The notes: generated from the letters alone by a model not told the origin. 53,538 nucleotides of DNA from Clostridiales bacterium (GCA_024684665.1 JAIKWN010000234.1:1-53538); one strand, 5' to 3'. Positions 17,808 through 27,651 are shown, counted from the stretch's first letter. Numbers and translations are program-made.

Positions 17808-19260
17808 CGTTTTCCCCTCCCTCTCCGAATGCGATCCGCTTCCGGCGGATCATTTCCTCCACTCTTGCAATGTACTGCTCGATGTTTGAAAGATTCGGTA
17901 CGCGAACGATTTTCTCCCCCTCGCCCGGAACCAGTTTGGATATGGCGCCTGCACCGCAGGCCAGGATGCTCGTCGTCTCTTCCATGTTGTCAATATTATA
18001 CCGGCAGACATGCCCGTCCAAGCAATATCCGGCGTTTTCCAGATTATCAGCCATGTACTTCTGCCGGTACATATAATAGGCACGCATTCCCATAGCGTGC
18101 GCGGTTTCCCGTGCACTTTCCACCATTGCTGCAGCCTCTTCTCCTCCCTGCTGATAGCGTTGTTCATGCAGACGGGAAGAACGCTTGACCGCAAGAGTAT
18201 GCACGGTAAGACTCTCCGGGCGAAGCAGCCATGCGCCAGCCAGTGTCTTTTCAAACAGTGGAAGGTCTTCTCCTGGAAGTGCGGCGATGATGTCCATATT
18301 GATGTCGGAAAAACCGAGCGCCCTCGCCCGCTCATAGGCACGAACCGTATCCGCCGCTGTGTGCGCGCGTCCGATGCGTCGCAGGGTTTCGTCGTTCATG
18401 GTCTGGGGGTTGATGCTGATCCGGGTGACCGGATACGAGCGCAGAACTCGCAGCTTTTCCTCATCCAGCGTATCCGGCCTTCCCGCTTCCACCGTCCATT
18501 CCGTAAGCCCCGGAAACAGCCGACAGACCTCATCGAGCAGCCTGTCCAGTTGTTTGGCCGAAAGGCTGGTCGGAGTGCCACCTCCGATGTATCCTGTGTG
18601 AATCTTGAAGCCGTATTTTCCCGAAAGTTCCCGCGCCGCACGAAGTTCGGCAATAAGCGAATTAAGATACGGTTCCACAAGTCTGCCGTTCCCGATTTCA
18701 CCAGAGGAGAATGAGCAGTAGGAGCATCTCGTCGTGCAGAACGGGATCCCGATATACAGATCGCAGCGCCCCGGATCGCGGTCAAGAAAGCCCTTTTGCG
18801 CCTCCGTAATCTCCCGCAGCAGTTTCACCTTTTCTTCCGAAATGTCAAAAAGATCAATCAGCCGTTTTTCCGCTTCCTCCGGCGTACATCCGGCGGCAAG
18901 CTGCTGATAGAAAAGCCGCGTCGGACGGATACCCGTAAGGCTCCCCCACGCAGGCTTCCTTCCGGTAAAATCCTTAAGGAGCGCATAGGCTGTGTTTTTG
19001 ACAAGGCGCTTCAGCTGCCGTTTTTCTTCCAGCCCGCCCCGGACAGCTGGCGCGCTCTTTTCAATCCGCCTTTCCATTTCTCCGGTACGGAGCAGAAAGC
19101 ATTCCCGCCAGCATTCGCCGACGTCCACATGCTCATGAAACAGCTGCGCATCTGCGTCCGATTCGGGGAATACGGCAGCGCCTTCCCCGTAAAACAGGCG
19201 AATTACGTCGCCTATATCGTTCAAAAATGCCGGCAGCTGCGTGAATACGGCAATTTTCAT
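17788..19260 (-). CDS. hemZ: Radical SAM protein HemZ (coproporphyrinogen dehydrogenase-like)
   Basis: A 490-residue protein. An N-terminal domain specific to HemZ includes GSLTGIRPTRL (107-117). The radical SAM core has PFCTTRCSYC (C175, C179, C182 for the 4Fe-4S cluster), then HTGYIGGGTPTSL, and GFSDINMDIIAALPGE. The family is annotated as oxygen-independent coproporphyrinogen III dehydrogenase, but other haem genes are not seen here and related proteins have different roles. ATG at 19258-19260 overlaps the stop of the MBL gene (ATGA) and gives the standard MKIAVFT start; the frame extends seven codons upstream without support. Confidence 0.9.
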   Translation of the reverse strand: MKIAVFTQLPAFLNDIGDVIRLFYGEGAAVFPESDADAQLFHEHVDVGECWRECFLLRTGEMERRIEKSAPAVRGGLEEKRQLKRLVKNTAYALLKDFTGRKPAWGSLTGIRPTRLFYQQLAAGCTPEEAEKRLIDLFDISEEKVKLLREITEAQKGFLDRDPGRCDLYIGIPFCTTRCSYCSFSSGEIGNGRLVEPYLNSLIAELRAARELSGKYGFKIHTGYIGGGTPTSLSAKQLDRLLDEVCRLFPGLTEWTVEAGRPDTLDEEKLRVLRSYPVTRISINPQTMNDETLRRIGRAHTAADTVRAYERARALGFSDINMDIIAALPGEDLPLFEKTLAGAWLLRPESLTVHTLAVKRSSRLHEQRYQQGGEEAAAMVESARETAHAMGMRAYYMYRQKYMADNLENAGYCLDGHVCRYNIDNMEETTSILACGAGAISKLVPGEGEKIVRVPNLSNIEQYIARVEEMIRRKRIAFGEGGENDVGHIG

Positions 19261-19865
19261 ACCCGGCGTTCGCGCTCCCACGCAATCCGCGTCGCCGGGC
19301 CATGTCCTGGATATACCGAAATGTCGCCGTCCAGAAGGAAGAGTCGGCGGAGCGACTTTTCCATTTCCTCCTCGTCGCCGCCCGGCAGATCCGTCCGCCC
19401 ATAACTAGCATAAAACAGCGTATCTCCGCTGAACAGATCCTTACCGGAGAGCAGACAGACGCTGCCCTTCGTGTGCCCAGGCGTATGCAGAACGAGAAAA
19501 GAGATTCCCGCCGCTTCCACCGTCTCTCCGTCCCGCAGAAGGACGTCCGGCTTCGGCAGACGGATCTTCCTCCCGATCATGCCAGAGAGATTCAGCATGG
19601 AGCTCGAAAGCATGGGGACGTCTTCTTCATTTGCGTAAAGCCTTGCACCCTGATCCAGAAAATGCGCCGCATATAGGATATGGTCGAAATGCCCGTGCGT
19701 CAGAATAACCGCAGCAACGCGCTTTCCCCCAATGGCGGATTCAATGTCGGAAATCTCCGCGCCAGGATCGATCAGAACACAGTCGTCGCGCTCCGGTTGG
19801 GATACCACATAGGTATTGACGTCGATAGGGCCGCCCGTGACGATATGGATGGAAAGCTCTGCCAA
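19257..19865 (-). CDS. MBL-fold metallo-hydrolase (glyoxalase II-like, YqgX type)
   Basis: A 202-residue zinc hydrolase. The metal motif HGHFDH (57-62) is followed by HTPGHTKGS, FSGDTLF and YPGHGPAT, supplying the remaining ligands. Related proteins hydrolyse thioesters such as S-lactoylglutathione, but in organisms without glutathione the substrate is unknown. The gene begins directly after dtd (stop at 19866) and overlaps hemZ by 4 nt. The dtd-MBL-hemZ order is conserved in Clostridia. Confidence 0.9.
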   Translation of the reverse strand: MAELSIHIVTGGPIDVNTYVVSQPERDDCVLIDPGAEISDIESAIGGKRVAAVILTHGHFDHILYAAHFLDQGARLYANEEDVPMLSSSMLNLSGMIGRKIRLPKPDVLLRDGETVEAAGISFLVLHTPGHTKGSVCLLSGKDLFSGDTLFYASYGRTDLPGGDEEEMEKSLRRLFLLDGDISVYPGHGPATRIAWERERRV

Positions 19866-20315
19866 TTAGAACCGCCTCCTAGAATCGAGAAGAATGGTAA
19901 CCGGGCCATCGTTGACTAGGGACACCCGCATGTCAGCCCCAAAGATCCCCGTCTCTGTCGCGATACCCGCCTCCCGGAGAAGTTGGCAGTACATTTCGTA
20001 TAGCGGAACAGATACTTCCGGACGGGCAGCATCCGAAAAACTCGGTCTTCTCCCATGGCGCGCATCGCCAAGGAGCGTGAACTGTGAAATTGCAAGGATA
20101 CTGCCACCGACGTCCTGAATCGAACGGTTCATTTTCCCTGCGTCGTCCTCAAACACGCGAAGACCGATCGTCTTTTCTGCCGCGTAGCGCACGTCACTTT
20201 CTCCGTCGCCTGCTTCCACGCCGACCAGGACAAGAAACCCTTCTCCGCACCTACCGACGGTTTTACCATCTACAGATACGGAAGCTTCTGAAACACGCTG
20301 AATCACAAGGCGCAA
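19866..20315 (-). CDS. dtd: D-aminoacyl-tRNA deacylase
   Basis: A 149-residue protein with the two DTD hallmark motifs SQFTLLGD and the NDGPVT segment, and the usual N-terminus LRLVIQRVSEASVSVDG. It removes D-amino acids (and glycine from tRNA-Ala) in the cytosol. The start is taken as TTG 20313-20315, which yields the standard length and has GAAAGGG upstream; the open frame extends 15 more codons toward relA without matching the family. It follows relA by 37 nt. Confidence 0.92.
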   Translation of the reverse strand: MRLVIQRVSEASVSVDGKTVGRCGEGFLVLVGVEAGDGESDVRYAAEKTIGLRVFEDDAGKMNRSIQDVGGSILAISQFTLLGDARHGRRPSFSDAARPEVSVPLYEMYCQLLREAGIATETGIFGADMRVSLVNDGPVTILLDSRRRF

Positions 20316-20352
20316 TGCATACACCCTTTCTTTTCTTTGGGAGGGTACCGCA

Positions 20353-22533
20353 TCAGACACGGAAAATGTCGATGGTATCCTGCCGCTTCGCGATCTGCCG
20401 GATCACCCAATCGAGCTCCTGCCGGTTCGCCACCTGCAAAGTCATCTCGATGGTGCAGGTCTGATTGCTGTTGACTCGGGCATTGACCGCCATCACCGTA
20501 ACCTTGAGGGCAGCGATATAGCTCATGAGGTCTGCCAGCAGATTGTGCCTGTCCTGGCAGAGGATCTGGATAGACCCGTTGTAAGAGGAGTTCGTCGTAT
20601 CCGCCCATTCCGCCGCAACCCAGCGCTCCGGATCCTTTGACGTTCGGACGTTGATGCATTCCCTTGAATGAATGGTCACGCCCCGCCCACGCGTAATGTA
20701 TCCGACGATCTCGTCTCCGGGGAGCGGCGCGCAGCATTTTGCGAAATGCACCTGGCACCCCGGAAGTCCGGCGACATTGATCCCTTCGTCGCTGCGGGGC
20801 CGGTCGGTCCGGGTTTCATGAGGTTCCGTTACGAATCTCGGCTGAACGGGTATAAGCGGTTTTTCGTGGTTCTTCTGTTCTTCCACGAGGCGGGAGATTA
20901 CCTGTACGGAAGTCAGTCCGCCGCTTCCCACTGCAGCGTACAGATCCTCCGGATCCGAGAAGGAAAACCTGCGCAGGATCGGATCCAGATATTCGTTTTT
21001 CATGAGTGCGGAAAGCGTCGAACCCTGCCGCTTCGCCTCGTATTCCAGCATCTGCTTACCGCTGGCGATGTTTTCTTCTTTCAGTTCCTTTTTGTAGAAC
21101 TGGCGGATTTTCGCCCTCGCCTGAGAAGTCTTGACGATCTTCAGCCAGTCCCGGCTGGGTCCCTTGCTGTTCTGCTGGGTAATGATCTCGACGAAATCCC
21201 CGGTATTTAATGCCGTATCCAGCGTCACAATCCTGCCGTTGACCTTCGCGCCAACGCATTTGTTGCCGACCGCGCTGTGAATGCGGTAGGCGAAGTCGAT
21301 TGGTGTGGCACCTTTCGGAAGGTCGATGATCTCTCCGGTCGGGGTGAAGACAAAGATTTCGTCGCTGAAAAGATCCACCTTGAGAGAATTGATGAATTCC
21401 TCAGAATCGCGCGTATCGTTCTGCCAGTCCAGAATCTGTCGGAGCCAGTACAGCTTATTGTCCAGCGCGTCTGCGACCTGTTTTCCTTCTTTATAGCGCC
21501 AATGCGCGGCGATGCCGTATTCCGCAATCCGGTGCATCTCGTATGTGCGGATCTGAACCTCAAAAGGCATGCCGTTCTCGCCGACCACAGTCGTATGCAA
21601 CGATTGATACATGTTCGGCTTCGGCATGGAAATATAGTCCTTGAAGCGGTTCGGCACCTGCCGCCACAGGGTATGGACGACGCCAAGTACGGCATAACAG
21701 TCCTGCACGCTGTCCACAAGCACGCGAATCGCGATCAGGTCAAAGATCTGTTCGAAAGGCTTGTGCTGAAGCACCATCTTCCGGTAAATGCTGTAAAAGT
21801 GCTTTGGCCTACCGTCGATATCAAAGTGGATGTTCATTTCCTGGAGCTTCGCGCTCAGCGTCTCCATCACTGTCTCGATGCTCTTTTCGCGCTCCGCGCG
21901 CTTCATTCCGACCTTGATGATGAGATTCTGGTATCCTTCCGGATCCAGATAGCGAAGGCAAAGGTCTTCCAGTTCCTGCTTGATTTTGTAAACGCCCAGC
22001 CGGTGTGCAAGAGGCGCGTAGATGTCGAGTGTCTCCTGCGCAATCCGCTTCTGCGCCTCCGGAGGCTGCGACTTCAATGTACGCATATTGTGCGTCCGGT
22101 CCGCCAGCTTGATGAGGACGACCCGGATATCCTTGCTCATCGCGAGGATCATTTTACGGATGGACTCCGCCTGCTGATCAGCCTTGGAGGTGAAATCCAA
22201 TCTCTTCAGTTTGGTCACGCCTTCAACCAGGAGGCTGACCTCCTGGCCGAATTCCTTCTCGATGAGTTCAGACGTGACCCCTTCGCAGTCTTCCACGGTA
22301 TCGTGAAGAAGGCCCGCCGCAATCGTCGGCGCGTCCAGCATCAGTCGTGCCAGAATGGCAGCGACTGTCAGAGGGTGAACAAAATAAGGTTCACCCGATT
22401 TCCGGAATTGCCCCTTGTGCGCCTCTTCGGCAAAGTGATACGCTTTTTCGACGAGTTCGACATTGGCCTCCGGATGATAGCGCAGGAGAATCGCAATGAG
22501 ATCCTCCAGGCTTTTACACTCCTCCTGCATCAT
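20353..22533 (-). CDS. relA: Bifunctional (p)ppGpp synthetase/hydrolase Rel
   Basis: A 726-residue RSH protein. The HD hydrolase region includes RKSGEPYFVHPLTVAAIL and GLLHDTVED (about 94-102). The synthetase region includes KPNMYQSLHTTVVGENG and the QIRT segment, followed by a TGS domain (VFTPTGEIIDLPKGATPIDFAY), a zinc-finger-like HFAKCCAPLPGD, and a C-terminal ACT domain. Intact HD and synthetase motifs indicate both activities, so this is the main stringent-response enzyme. Its start overlaps the recJ stop by 4 nt. In many Clostridia apt lies between recJ and relA; it is absent here. Confidence 0.96.
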   Translation of the reverse strand: MMQEECKSLEDLIAILLRYHPEANVELVEKAYHFAEEAHKGQFRKSGEPYFVHPLTVAAILARLMLDAPTIAAGLLHDTVEDCEGVTSELIEKEFGQEVSLLVEGVTKLKRLDFTSKADQQAESIRKMILAMSKDIRVVLIKLADRTHNMRTLKSQPPEAQKRIAQETLDIYAPLAHRLGVYKIKQELEDLCLRYLDPEGYQNLIIKVGMKRAEREKSIETVMETLSAKLQEMNIHFDIDGRPKHFYSIYRKMVLQHKPFEQIFDLIAIRVLVDSVQDCYAVLGVVHTLWRQVPNRFKDYISMPKPNMYQSLHTTVVGENGMPFEVQIRTYEMHRIAEYGIAAHWRYKEGKQVADALDNKLYWLRQILDWQNDTRDSEEFINSLKVDLFSDEIFVFTPTGEIIDLPKGATPIDFAYRIHSAVGNKCVGAKVNGRIVTLDTALNTGDFVEIITQQNSKGPSRDWLKIVKTSQARAKIRQFYKKELKEENIASGKQMLEYEAKRQGSTLSALMKNEYLDPILRRFSFSDPEDLYAAVGSGGLTSVQVISRLVEEQKNHEKPLIPVQPRFVTEPHETRTDRPRSDEGINVAGLPGCQVHFAKCCAPLPGDEIVGYITRGRGVTIHSRECINVRTSKDPERWVAAEWADTTNSSYNGSIQILCQDRHNLLADLMSYIAALKVTVMAVNARVNSNQTCTIEMTLQVANRQELDWVIRQIAKRQDTIDIFRV

Positions 22534-24986
22534 AGGATCGCCTCGCTGTTTCTGAGACCAATCAGCGTACCGCGCAATGCGCTGTCCGAAAGCGATGTTC
22601 GGACGCCGTGGATAAGTCTGTAGCGCAGGGGATGCAGTTCAAAGTCCTGCACAAGACCGAGTTCCCGGAAAATCTGCAGGCCGCTCATCACTCGGCCGAC
22701 GCTGCATCCCGCCTCCGCAGCGAGTTGGGTGAGCCCAGCTCCATTCCCCTCTCTCGATTTGAACAGCCGCCAGAGCTTTCTGAGCTCTTCGTCGTCCGGT
22801 AAAAGCCGCCCCGCCAGCCGCCCCGTAGCGGTCTCCGTTGAGGAGCGGACCAACAGAAGCTTCTCCGGTCCAAAGCGTCCCCGCAGGTACTGCTCCTCTC
22901 CCTTTGAAAGCAGCCCATCCAGTAGGACGATCCTTTCCACATTCGGATTGATCTTCCACCAGTATGGTGCGAGAACCAACGTATGGAATCCTCTGGGATC
23001 CCGTGGTATATGTAGTGCGTAATCGATCCGACCCTGGATTCCATGAACCGCAAGGCGGGGAATCAGCGTTTGCAGCGCGTCCGTGCTATGCGCTGTAAAA
23101 ATCACGCCCTGAACCCGATCCGACAGAAGCGGTCCGAGCCGTGCGGGCAGCTCCTCCATCCGGCAGCATGCAAGATCGGTTTCTTCAACCGAATTCTCAC
23201 GCACTGGAAGCGCCATAAGACGTAGCGCGTTCAAATCGATTTCATCCCAGCGTCTGCCACACAGCGTATAAAACGATTTGGCTGGGAAAAACGGAACGAT
23301 CTCCTTCAGTTCGCACTGGACCGAGCGATTTCCCATCCATTCGTTGACCGACAGCGTCACGATCGCGTCGATCTGTTCCGGCATTTCTTCCGCCTTTTCT
23401 CCCATCCGGAAGCCAATCGCCTGACAGGACGCATCCCCTTCCACGAGTCTCATCCTGAGATGGCTGCTGTCCTTGCCAATCCGCCGGAGTTCCGTTGTCC
23501 GCACACCGCAAAGGTAGAACACGGCCTGCTGGTTGCCAAAGCCAGTCGGTTGCATCCCGGAAAAGGAATTTACGAGATCATCACTGATCTCGGAGAGTTT
23601 CAGTTCCAGATCGTATTCCTCGCTGGGAATAAACACTTCCGGCGGGCAGGTTTTCCAAATGTTCTCGTTGAGACGGTGGCGGAACTCTTCCACCTTTTCT
23701 CTGCGGATCGTAAGACCCGCTGCCTGCGAGTGACCGCCGAACCGATCGAACAAATCGCTGCAGGAGGAAAGCGCAGCATAAATATCGACGCCAGTAATCG
23801 AACGGGCTGAACCGACGCATACCCCGTCCGTATCACTAAGCAGTATGGTTGGCCACCGATACTTCTCCACGAGGCGCGCTGCGGCAAGACCGATTACTCC
23901 CGTATTCCAACCTTCTCCAAGGATGACTATAGCGTGGTCCCGAAGAAAATCGATCTCCTCGTGGACTTTCCGGTCCGCCTCCATGAAGATTTCCTGTTCA
24001 AGTTTCCGACGTTCCTCGTTGTCGCGGTCCAATTCACCAGCGATTTCCCGAGCCGTATTCAGATCCTCAGTCAGGAGAAGTTCGACGCTGCGCGAGGCCT
24101 TTGCGAGGCGTCCGCCCGCGTTAATCCGGGGCGCGATCCGGAACGCGATGTCCGCAGATGTAACGGTTTTTCCTCGGAGTGTACTGTTTCCCGATTCATC
24201 CGCAACCATCATTCCGGCGGTTTCCATCAGCGCCTGTATGCCGGGCCGGAGATTGGAAAGCATGTCCTCCAGCCCGTATTTTACGATGACCCGATTCTCG
24301 TCGATCAGGGGAACGATATCCGCGATGGTCGCCAGCGCAGCAAGGTCCCAGTAAGGCGCGATCGCCTCCGCGCCTCCCAACGCCTGAACGATCTTAAAAG
24401 CAACCCCTGCCCCGCAGAGCCGCCTGAAAGGATATGCCCCGAGAAGCGGATTGATGACCGCCTCGCAATCTGGAAGTTCCTCGCCGATCTGGTGGTGATC
24501 GGTCACGATCACGCGCATCCCAAGCTTCCTCGCCAGGGCGACTTCCCTGGTGCATGTGATCCCGCAGTCCACAGTGATAAGAAGTCTGCTCGTTTTCGCG
24601 ATTTTTTCCACCGCATCCGCATTCAGGCCGTATCCTTCTCCGTGGCGATCCGGGATATAATAATCGACGTTTCCGCCAAGATGGCGGAGATACGACAGAA
24701 GAATCGCAGTCGCGGTCACGCCGTCGACATCGTAATCGCCGAAAACCGTGATCGCTTCGCCCGCCCGGATTGCGTCGCGGATGACCTCCGTCGCCCTGTC
24801 CATTTCCTGAAGCAAGAACGGATCATACAGATCGCTTCTTTGCGGGTGCAGATAACGGTCGAGCGCTTCTTTCGTGCGGAAACCGCGGCGACAGAGCAGC
24901 GTTAGAAGCTGTGGCTGGATCGGATAATCCAAAAGCTCCGGCGGAACGGCAAGCGACTGCGCTGCCCTGGGAACAAAACGAAGCAC
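22530..24986 (-). CDS. recJ: Single-stranded-DNA-specific exonuclease RecJ
   Basis: An 818-residue DHH-family 5'-3' ssDNA exonuclease. With GTG 24984-24986 as start, FGDYDVDGVT lies at 82-91, TVDCG near 139 and TDHH at 162-165. The DHHA1 part has GFGNQQAVF-like and GGHSQAAGL motifs. A C-terminal region beyond the core ends in a winged-helix-like segment (LAAEAGCSVGRVMSGLQIFRELG), as in longer Firmicute RecJ. AGGAGG lies 6 nt before this GTG, so the 29 extra in-frame codons upstream, which run over a strong hairpin, are unlikely to be translated. Confidence 0.94.
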   Translation of the reverse strand: MLRFVPRAAQSLAVPPELLDYPIQPQLLTLLCRRGFRTKEALDRYLHPQRSDLYDPFLLQEMDRATEVIRDAIRAGEAITVFGDYDVDGVTATAILLSYLRHLGGNVDYYIPDRHGEGYGLNADAVEKIAKTSRLLITVDCGITCTREVALARKLGMRVIVTDHHQIGEELPDCEAVINPLLGAYPFRRLCGAGVAFKIVQALGGAEAIAPYWDLAALATIADIVPLIDENRVIVKYGLEDMLSNLRPGIQALMETAGMMVADESGNSTLRGKTVTSADIAFRIAPRINAGGRLAKASRSVELLLTEDLNTAREIAGELDRDNEERRKLEQEIFMEADRKVHEEIDFLRDHAIVILGEGWNTGVIGLAAARLVEKYRWPTILLSDTDGVCVGSARSITGVDIYAALSSCSDLFDRFGGHSQAAGLTIRREKVEEFRHRLNENIWKTCPPEVFIPSEEYDLELKLSEISDDLVNSFSGMQPTGFGNQQAVFYLCGVRTTELRRIGKDSSHLRMRLVEGDASCQAIGFRMGEKAEEMPEQIDAIVTLSVNEWMGNRSVQCELKEIVPFFPAKSFYTLCGRRWDEIDLNALRLMALPVRENSVEETDLACCRMEELPARLGPLLSDRVQGVIFTAHSTDALQTLIPRLAVHGIQGRIDYALHIPRDPRGFHTLVLAPYWWKINPNVERIVLLDGLLSKGEEQYLRGRFGPEKLLLVRSSTETATGRLAGRLLPDDEELRKLWRLFKSREGNGAGLTQLAAEAGCSVGRVMSGLQIFRELGLVQDFELHPLRYRLIHGVRTSLSDSALRGTLIGLRNSEAIL

Positions 24987-25036
24987 AGGCTGCCTCCTTT
25001 CCGGTTCCTGTGACAATAAACCCGAAACAACAGTTT

Positions 25037-25062
25037 GCGGGGGCAGGACATCCTGCCCCCGC
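25037..25062 (-). repeat. Strong hairpin between secF and recJ
   Basis: A perfect inverted repeat of 12-bp arms (25037-25048 and 25051-25062), folding as about 11 bp with a 4-nt loop and very GC-rich. There is no T-run on either side, so it is not a classical terminator. It lies 11 nt after the secF stop and about 50 nt before the recJ GTG, where an RNA stem could protect the upstream mRNA or lower recJ expression. Confidence 0.75.
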
Positions 25063-25072
25063 CAGAATCTCA

Positions 25073-25978
25073 TTAAGCCTTTTTACGCACCTTCACGGCA
25101 TTCTTGCGATGATCCATCAGCCAGGCCCATACGTAGCCGTTCAGCAGATTGGACGAATAGATGCCGGAGAGGATTCCGATGATGAGCGGAAGCGCGAACT
25201 GGCGGATGGAATCGACACCCAGGATATACAGCGTTACGATGGTAAGAAGGGTCGTGATCGAAGTGTTCAACGTTCTTGCGAGGGATTCCTGGACAGAACG
25301 GTCGACGATCTCGCCACGCGTAAGCTGCCTGAGATCCGCCTTATGCGAATTCTCACGGACGCGGTCGAAGATGATGATGGTGTTGTTGATGGAATAGCCG
25401 ACGATCGTTAAAAGCGCCGCGATATACGTGGTTTCCACGCGAATAATCCCGCGAAGGATAATCGTGAAAGACAGCATGATCGCGATGTCATGCGCAAGGC
25501 CAATCACGGCCGCAAGGCCCATGTAGAAGTCGAACCGGATCGCGATGTAAATCAGCATCAGGACAGCTGCCCAAATCATGCTCTGCACGGCGTTGCGGAC
25601 GAGCTCGCTGCCTGCTGTCGGGCCGACGCGCGTGATATCCACATACTCTAGGCCGGCATATTTCTCACGGAGCGTGTTCTCGATGGAATCACGCAGCTCG
25701 TCCGTATTGTCGCTGTCCGCAATGCGGATCTGAGCCTGCTGCCCGTCCGAGCCGATTTTGGCGATCTGGGCATTGGAAACACCACTCTGTGCAAGGGCGT
25801 TTTCAATGTCATTTACGTCGAAGTCCGTCCCCATGTTATAGGTCATGATTGTGCCGCCCGTGAAATCAACACCGAGGTTCAGGCCGCGGCCAATAATAGT
25901 CAGAACCAGAGCGATTGCAATAATGATGAGGGAAACCAGGGCGAATTTTGTCCAGCGGTTTCTGTTCTCGATTTTCAT
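25073..25978 (-). CDS. secF: Protein translocase subunit SecF
   Basis: A 301-residue protein with one N-terminal transmembrane helix, the SecF signature GLNLGVDFTGGTIM, a periplasmic domain, and a five-helix bundle including AAVIGLAHDIAI and the FDRVREN segment with GYSINNTIIIFDRVREN. It pairs with SecD to drive late steps of Sec-dependent export using the proton gradient. GGAGG lies just upstream of ATG 25978, and only 14 nt separate it from secD. Confidence 0.95.
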   Translation of the reverse strand: MKIENRNRWTKFALVSLIIIAIALVLTIIGRGLNLGVDFTGGTIMTYNMGTDFDVNDIENALAQSGVSNAQIAKIGSDGQQAQIRIADSDNTDELRDSIENTLREKYAGLEYVDITRVGPTAGSELVRNAVQSMIWAAVLMLIYIAIRFDFYMGLAAVIGLAHDIAIMLSFTIILRGIIRVETTYIAALLTIVGYSINNTIIIFDRVRENSHKADLRQLTRGEIVDRSVQESLARTLNTSITTLLTIVTLYILGVDSIRQFALPLIIGILSGIYSSNLLNGYVWAWLMDHRKNAVKVRKKA

Positions 25979-25992
25979 ATTCTGCCTCCGTT

Positions 25993-27255
25993 TCAGCGCA
26001 CGTACAGCTTCTGATTCTGGAAGCCCAGCGCAACAAAGATATCAAGAAGCTTATGCGTTACGAAGATCGCGGTAAACATGGAGGTCGCCACGCCGATGCC
26101 CAGCGTAAGGGCGAAGCCGCGCACGGTACCAGTACCGAAAGCGTACAGCACGATGGCTGCGATGATCGTGGTCACGTTAGAGTCGATGATAGCGGACATG
26201 GCGTTCGAGAATCCCTTGCGGACGGAGGAATCGAGCGGCCTTCCCGCCTTCGACTCGTCCCGGATTCTTTCGAAGATAACAACGTTCGCGTCGACGGCCA
26301 TGCCGATGCCGAGAATAATACCCGCGACGCCAGGCAAGGTCAACTGCGCGCCGGTGAGTGCGAGGAGAAGAACAACGATGAGGATGTAGATCGTAAGCGC
26401 GATGTCAGCCACGACGCCGCAGAGCTTGTACCGGAACAGCATGAACAGCATAACCAGTACAACGCCAATGATGCCGGCGCGGAAGGCCTTTTCAAGCGCC
26501 TCTACGCCCAGAGTCGCGGAGATCGCGCTGACTTCGAGCTGCTCCAGCTCCAGCGGGAGAGCACCGGACATGATGAGGCTGGCCAGGGTCTGCGCTTCCT
26601 CTGCAGTAAAGTTGCCGGTGATTTCGCCGCGGCCGCCCGCAATGACGGAATTGACCGTAGGCGCAGAGATCGTTTCCCCGTCCAACAGGATGGAGATCGG
26701 CTTTCCAATGTTCGCCGCGGTCGCGTCAGCGAAGAGACGCGCACCTTCATCGTTCAGTTCAAACGCAACGACGATCTGGTTGTTTTCGCCCTGCGCAGCC
26801 TGGGCATTCTTTACCATGGAGCCGTCGATAATCACAGCGCCGTTCGGATCCGTGAACTCCAGCTTCGCCGGGGTGCCGATGATGCTAAGGATCTCGTTCG
26901 GATCGGAAACGTTCGGGATTTCCACACGGATACGGTTCGTACCCTGCCGGGTCACGGTCGCCTCCGTAAAGCCCTGACGGGTCAGACGGCTCACAAGGAT
27001 GCTGACCGTAGAGTCCATCTTGGAATCCAGGTCCTCTTCCTCAGGATTCTTCGCCTCATACACCGTATAGACGCCGCCCCGCAGATCCAGACCAAGGCTG
27101 ATGGCCTCTCCCCAGGGCTTCAGATAATTGATCATCTTGCCCTTACCGAAGCCGAAAAGTGCCAGGCAACCGGCAACAACGATGACCACAAGAATCACGG
27201 CGAGCTGGATGATTGCCCGGCTGCGGGAGCCCGCCTTTGTTTTATTACCGCTCAT
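25993..27255 (-). CDS. secD: Protein translocase subunit SecD
   Basis: A 420-residue protein with an N-terminal helix (about 14-34), the SecD motif SLGLDLRGGVYTVYE, a P1 domain containing RQGTNRIRVEIP, and a C-terminal bundle with GIGMAVDANVVIFERIRDE. It is the partner of SecF in the SecDF export motor. GAGGAG lies 6 nt upstream of ATG 27255. It is preceded by a 114-codon gene of unknown function; no yajC is seen. Confidence 0.95.
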   Translation of the reverse strand: MSGNKTKAGSRSRAIIQLAVILVVIVVAGCLALFGFGKGKMINYLKPWGEAISLGLDLRGGVYTVYEAKNPEEEDLDSKMDSTVSILVSRLTRQGFTEATVTRQGTNRIRVEIPNVSDPNEILSIIGTPAKLEFTDPNGAVIIDGSMVKNAQAAQGENNQIVVAFELNDEGARLFADATAANIGKPISILLDGETISAPTVNSVIAGGRGEITGNFTAEEAQTLASLIMSGALPLELEQLEVSAISATLGVEALEKAFRAGIIGVVLVMLFMLFRYKLCGVVADIALTIYILIVVLLLALTGAQLTLPGVAGIILGIGMAVDANVVIFERIRDESKAGRPLDSSVRKGFSNAMSAIIDSNVTTIIAAIVLYAFGTGTVRGFALTLGIGVATSMFTAIFVTHKLLDIFVALGFQNQKLYVR

Positions 27256-27306
27256 AACAAACTCCTCTTTTCTGATTTCCTGAACTGTAAAATCGTGCGG
27301 CCTCCC

Positions 27307-27651
27307 TTATGAGAAACCATCCTCCGGCGCAAATGCCGCATAAACGCAGGACGTGTAACACATCCCGCGAAGAATGTTTCCGTTCGCATCTCGTTCGAAG
27401 GAGACAGGGCGGACGATGCCAGCCGTCCTCTGAGGGACATTCCGTTCGATATGCGTCCTGCGCGCTTCCGTGCGTTTTACAGCCCCGGCAGGTTCTGCCG
27501 GAGCACAAGCGCAAAGGGAAGTCTCGGCAGCCGTATCCCAGACCGCCGGCTCCGTCTGATGCGAGAATAGACGCCGGCCTCCACCGAGAAGAAGGAGAAA
27601 AAACGCCGAAAGAACCAGGGAAAGCAGAATCCGCTCTCTCCTCTCGTTCAT
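27307..27651 (-). CDS. Small membrane-anchored protein of unknown function
   Basis: A 114-residue protein with a charged N-terminus (MNERRER), one hydrophobic helix (about 8-24), then a soluble tail with four cysteines (CAC near 47-49 and CYTSC near 98-102). I recognise no family. It is supported by an excellent AAGGAGGTGA site 5 nt before ATG 27651 and by a near-perfect promoter about 65 nt upstream. It ends 51 nt before secD and heads the long operon. It occupies the position where a Sec accessory might be expected, but it does not look like YajC. Confidence 0.75.
   Translation of the reverse strand: MNERRERILLSLVLSAFFLLLLGGGRRLFSHQTEPAVWDTAAETSLCACAPAEPAGAVKRTEARRTHIERNVPQRTAGIVRPVSFERDANGNILRGMCYTSCVYAAFAPEDGFS

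Noticed and set aside
21277..22623. Long plus-strand open frame (448 codons) opposite relA/recJ
   Set aside because: Antisense to well-conserved relA and spans the relA-recJ junction; no motif.
25948..27312. Long plus-strand open frame (454 codons) opposite secD
   Set aside because: Shadow of secD; low-complexity charged translation and no start signal.
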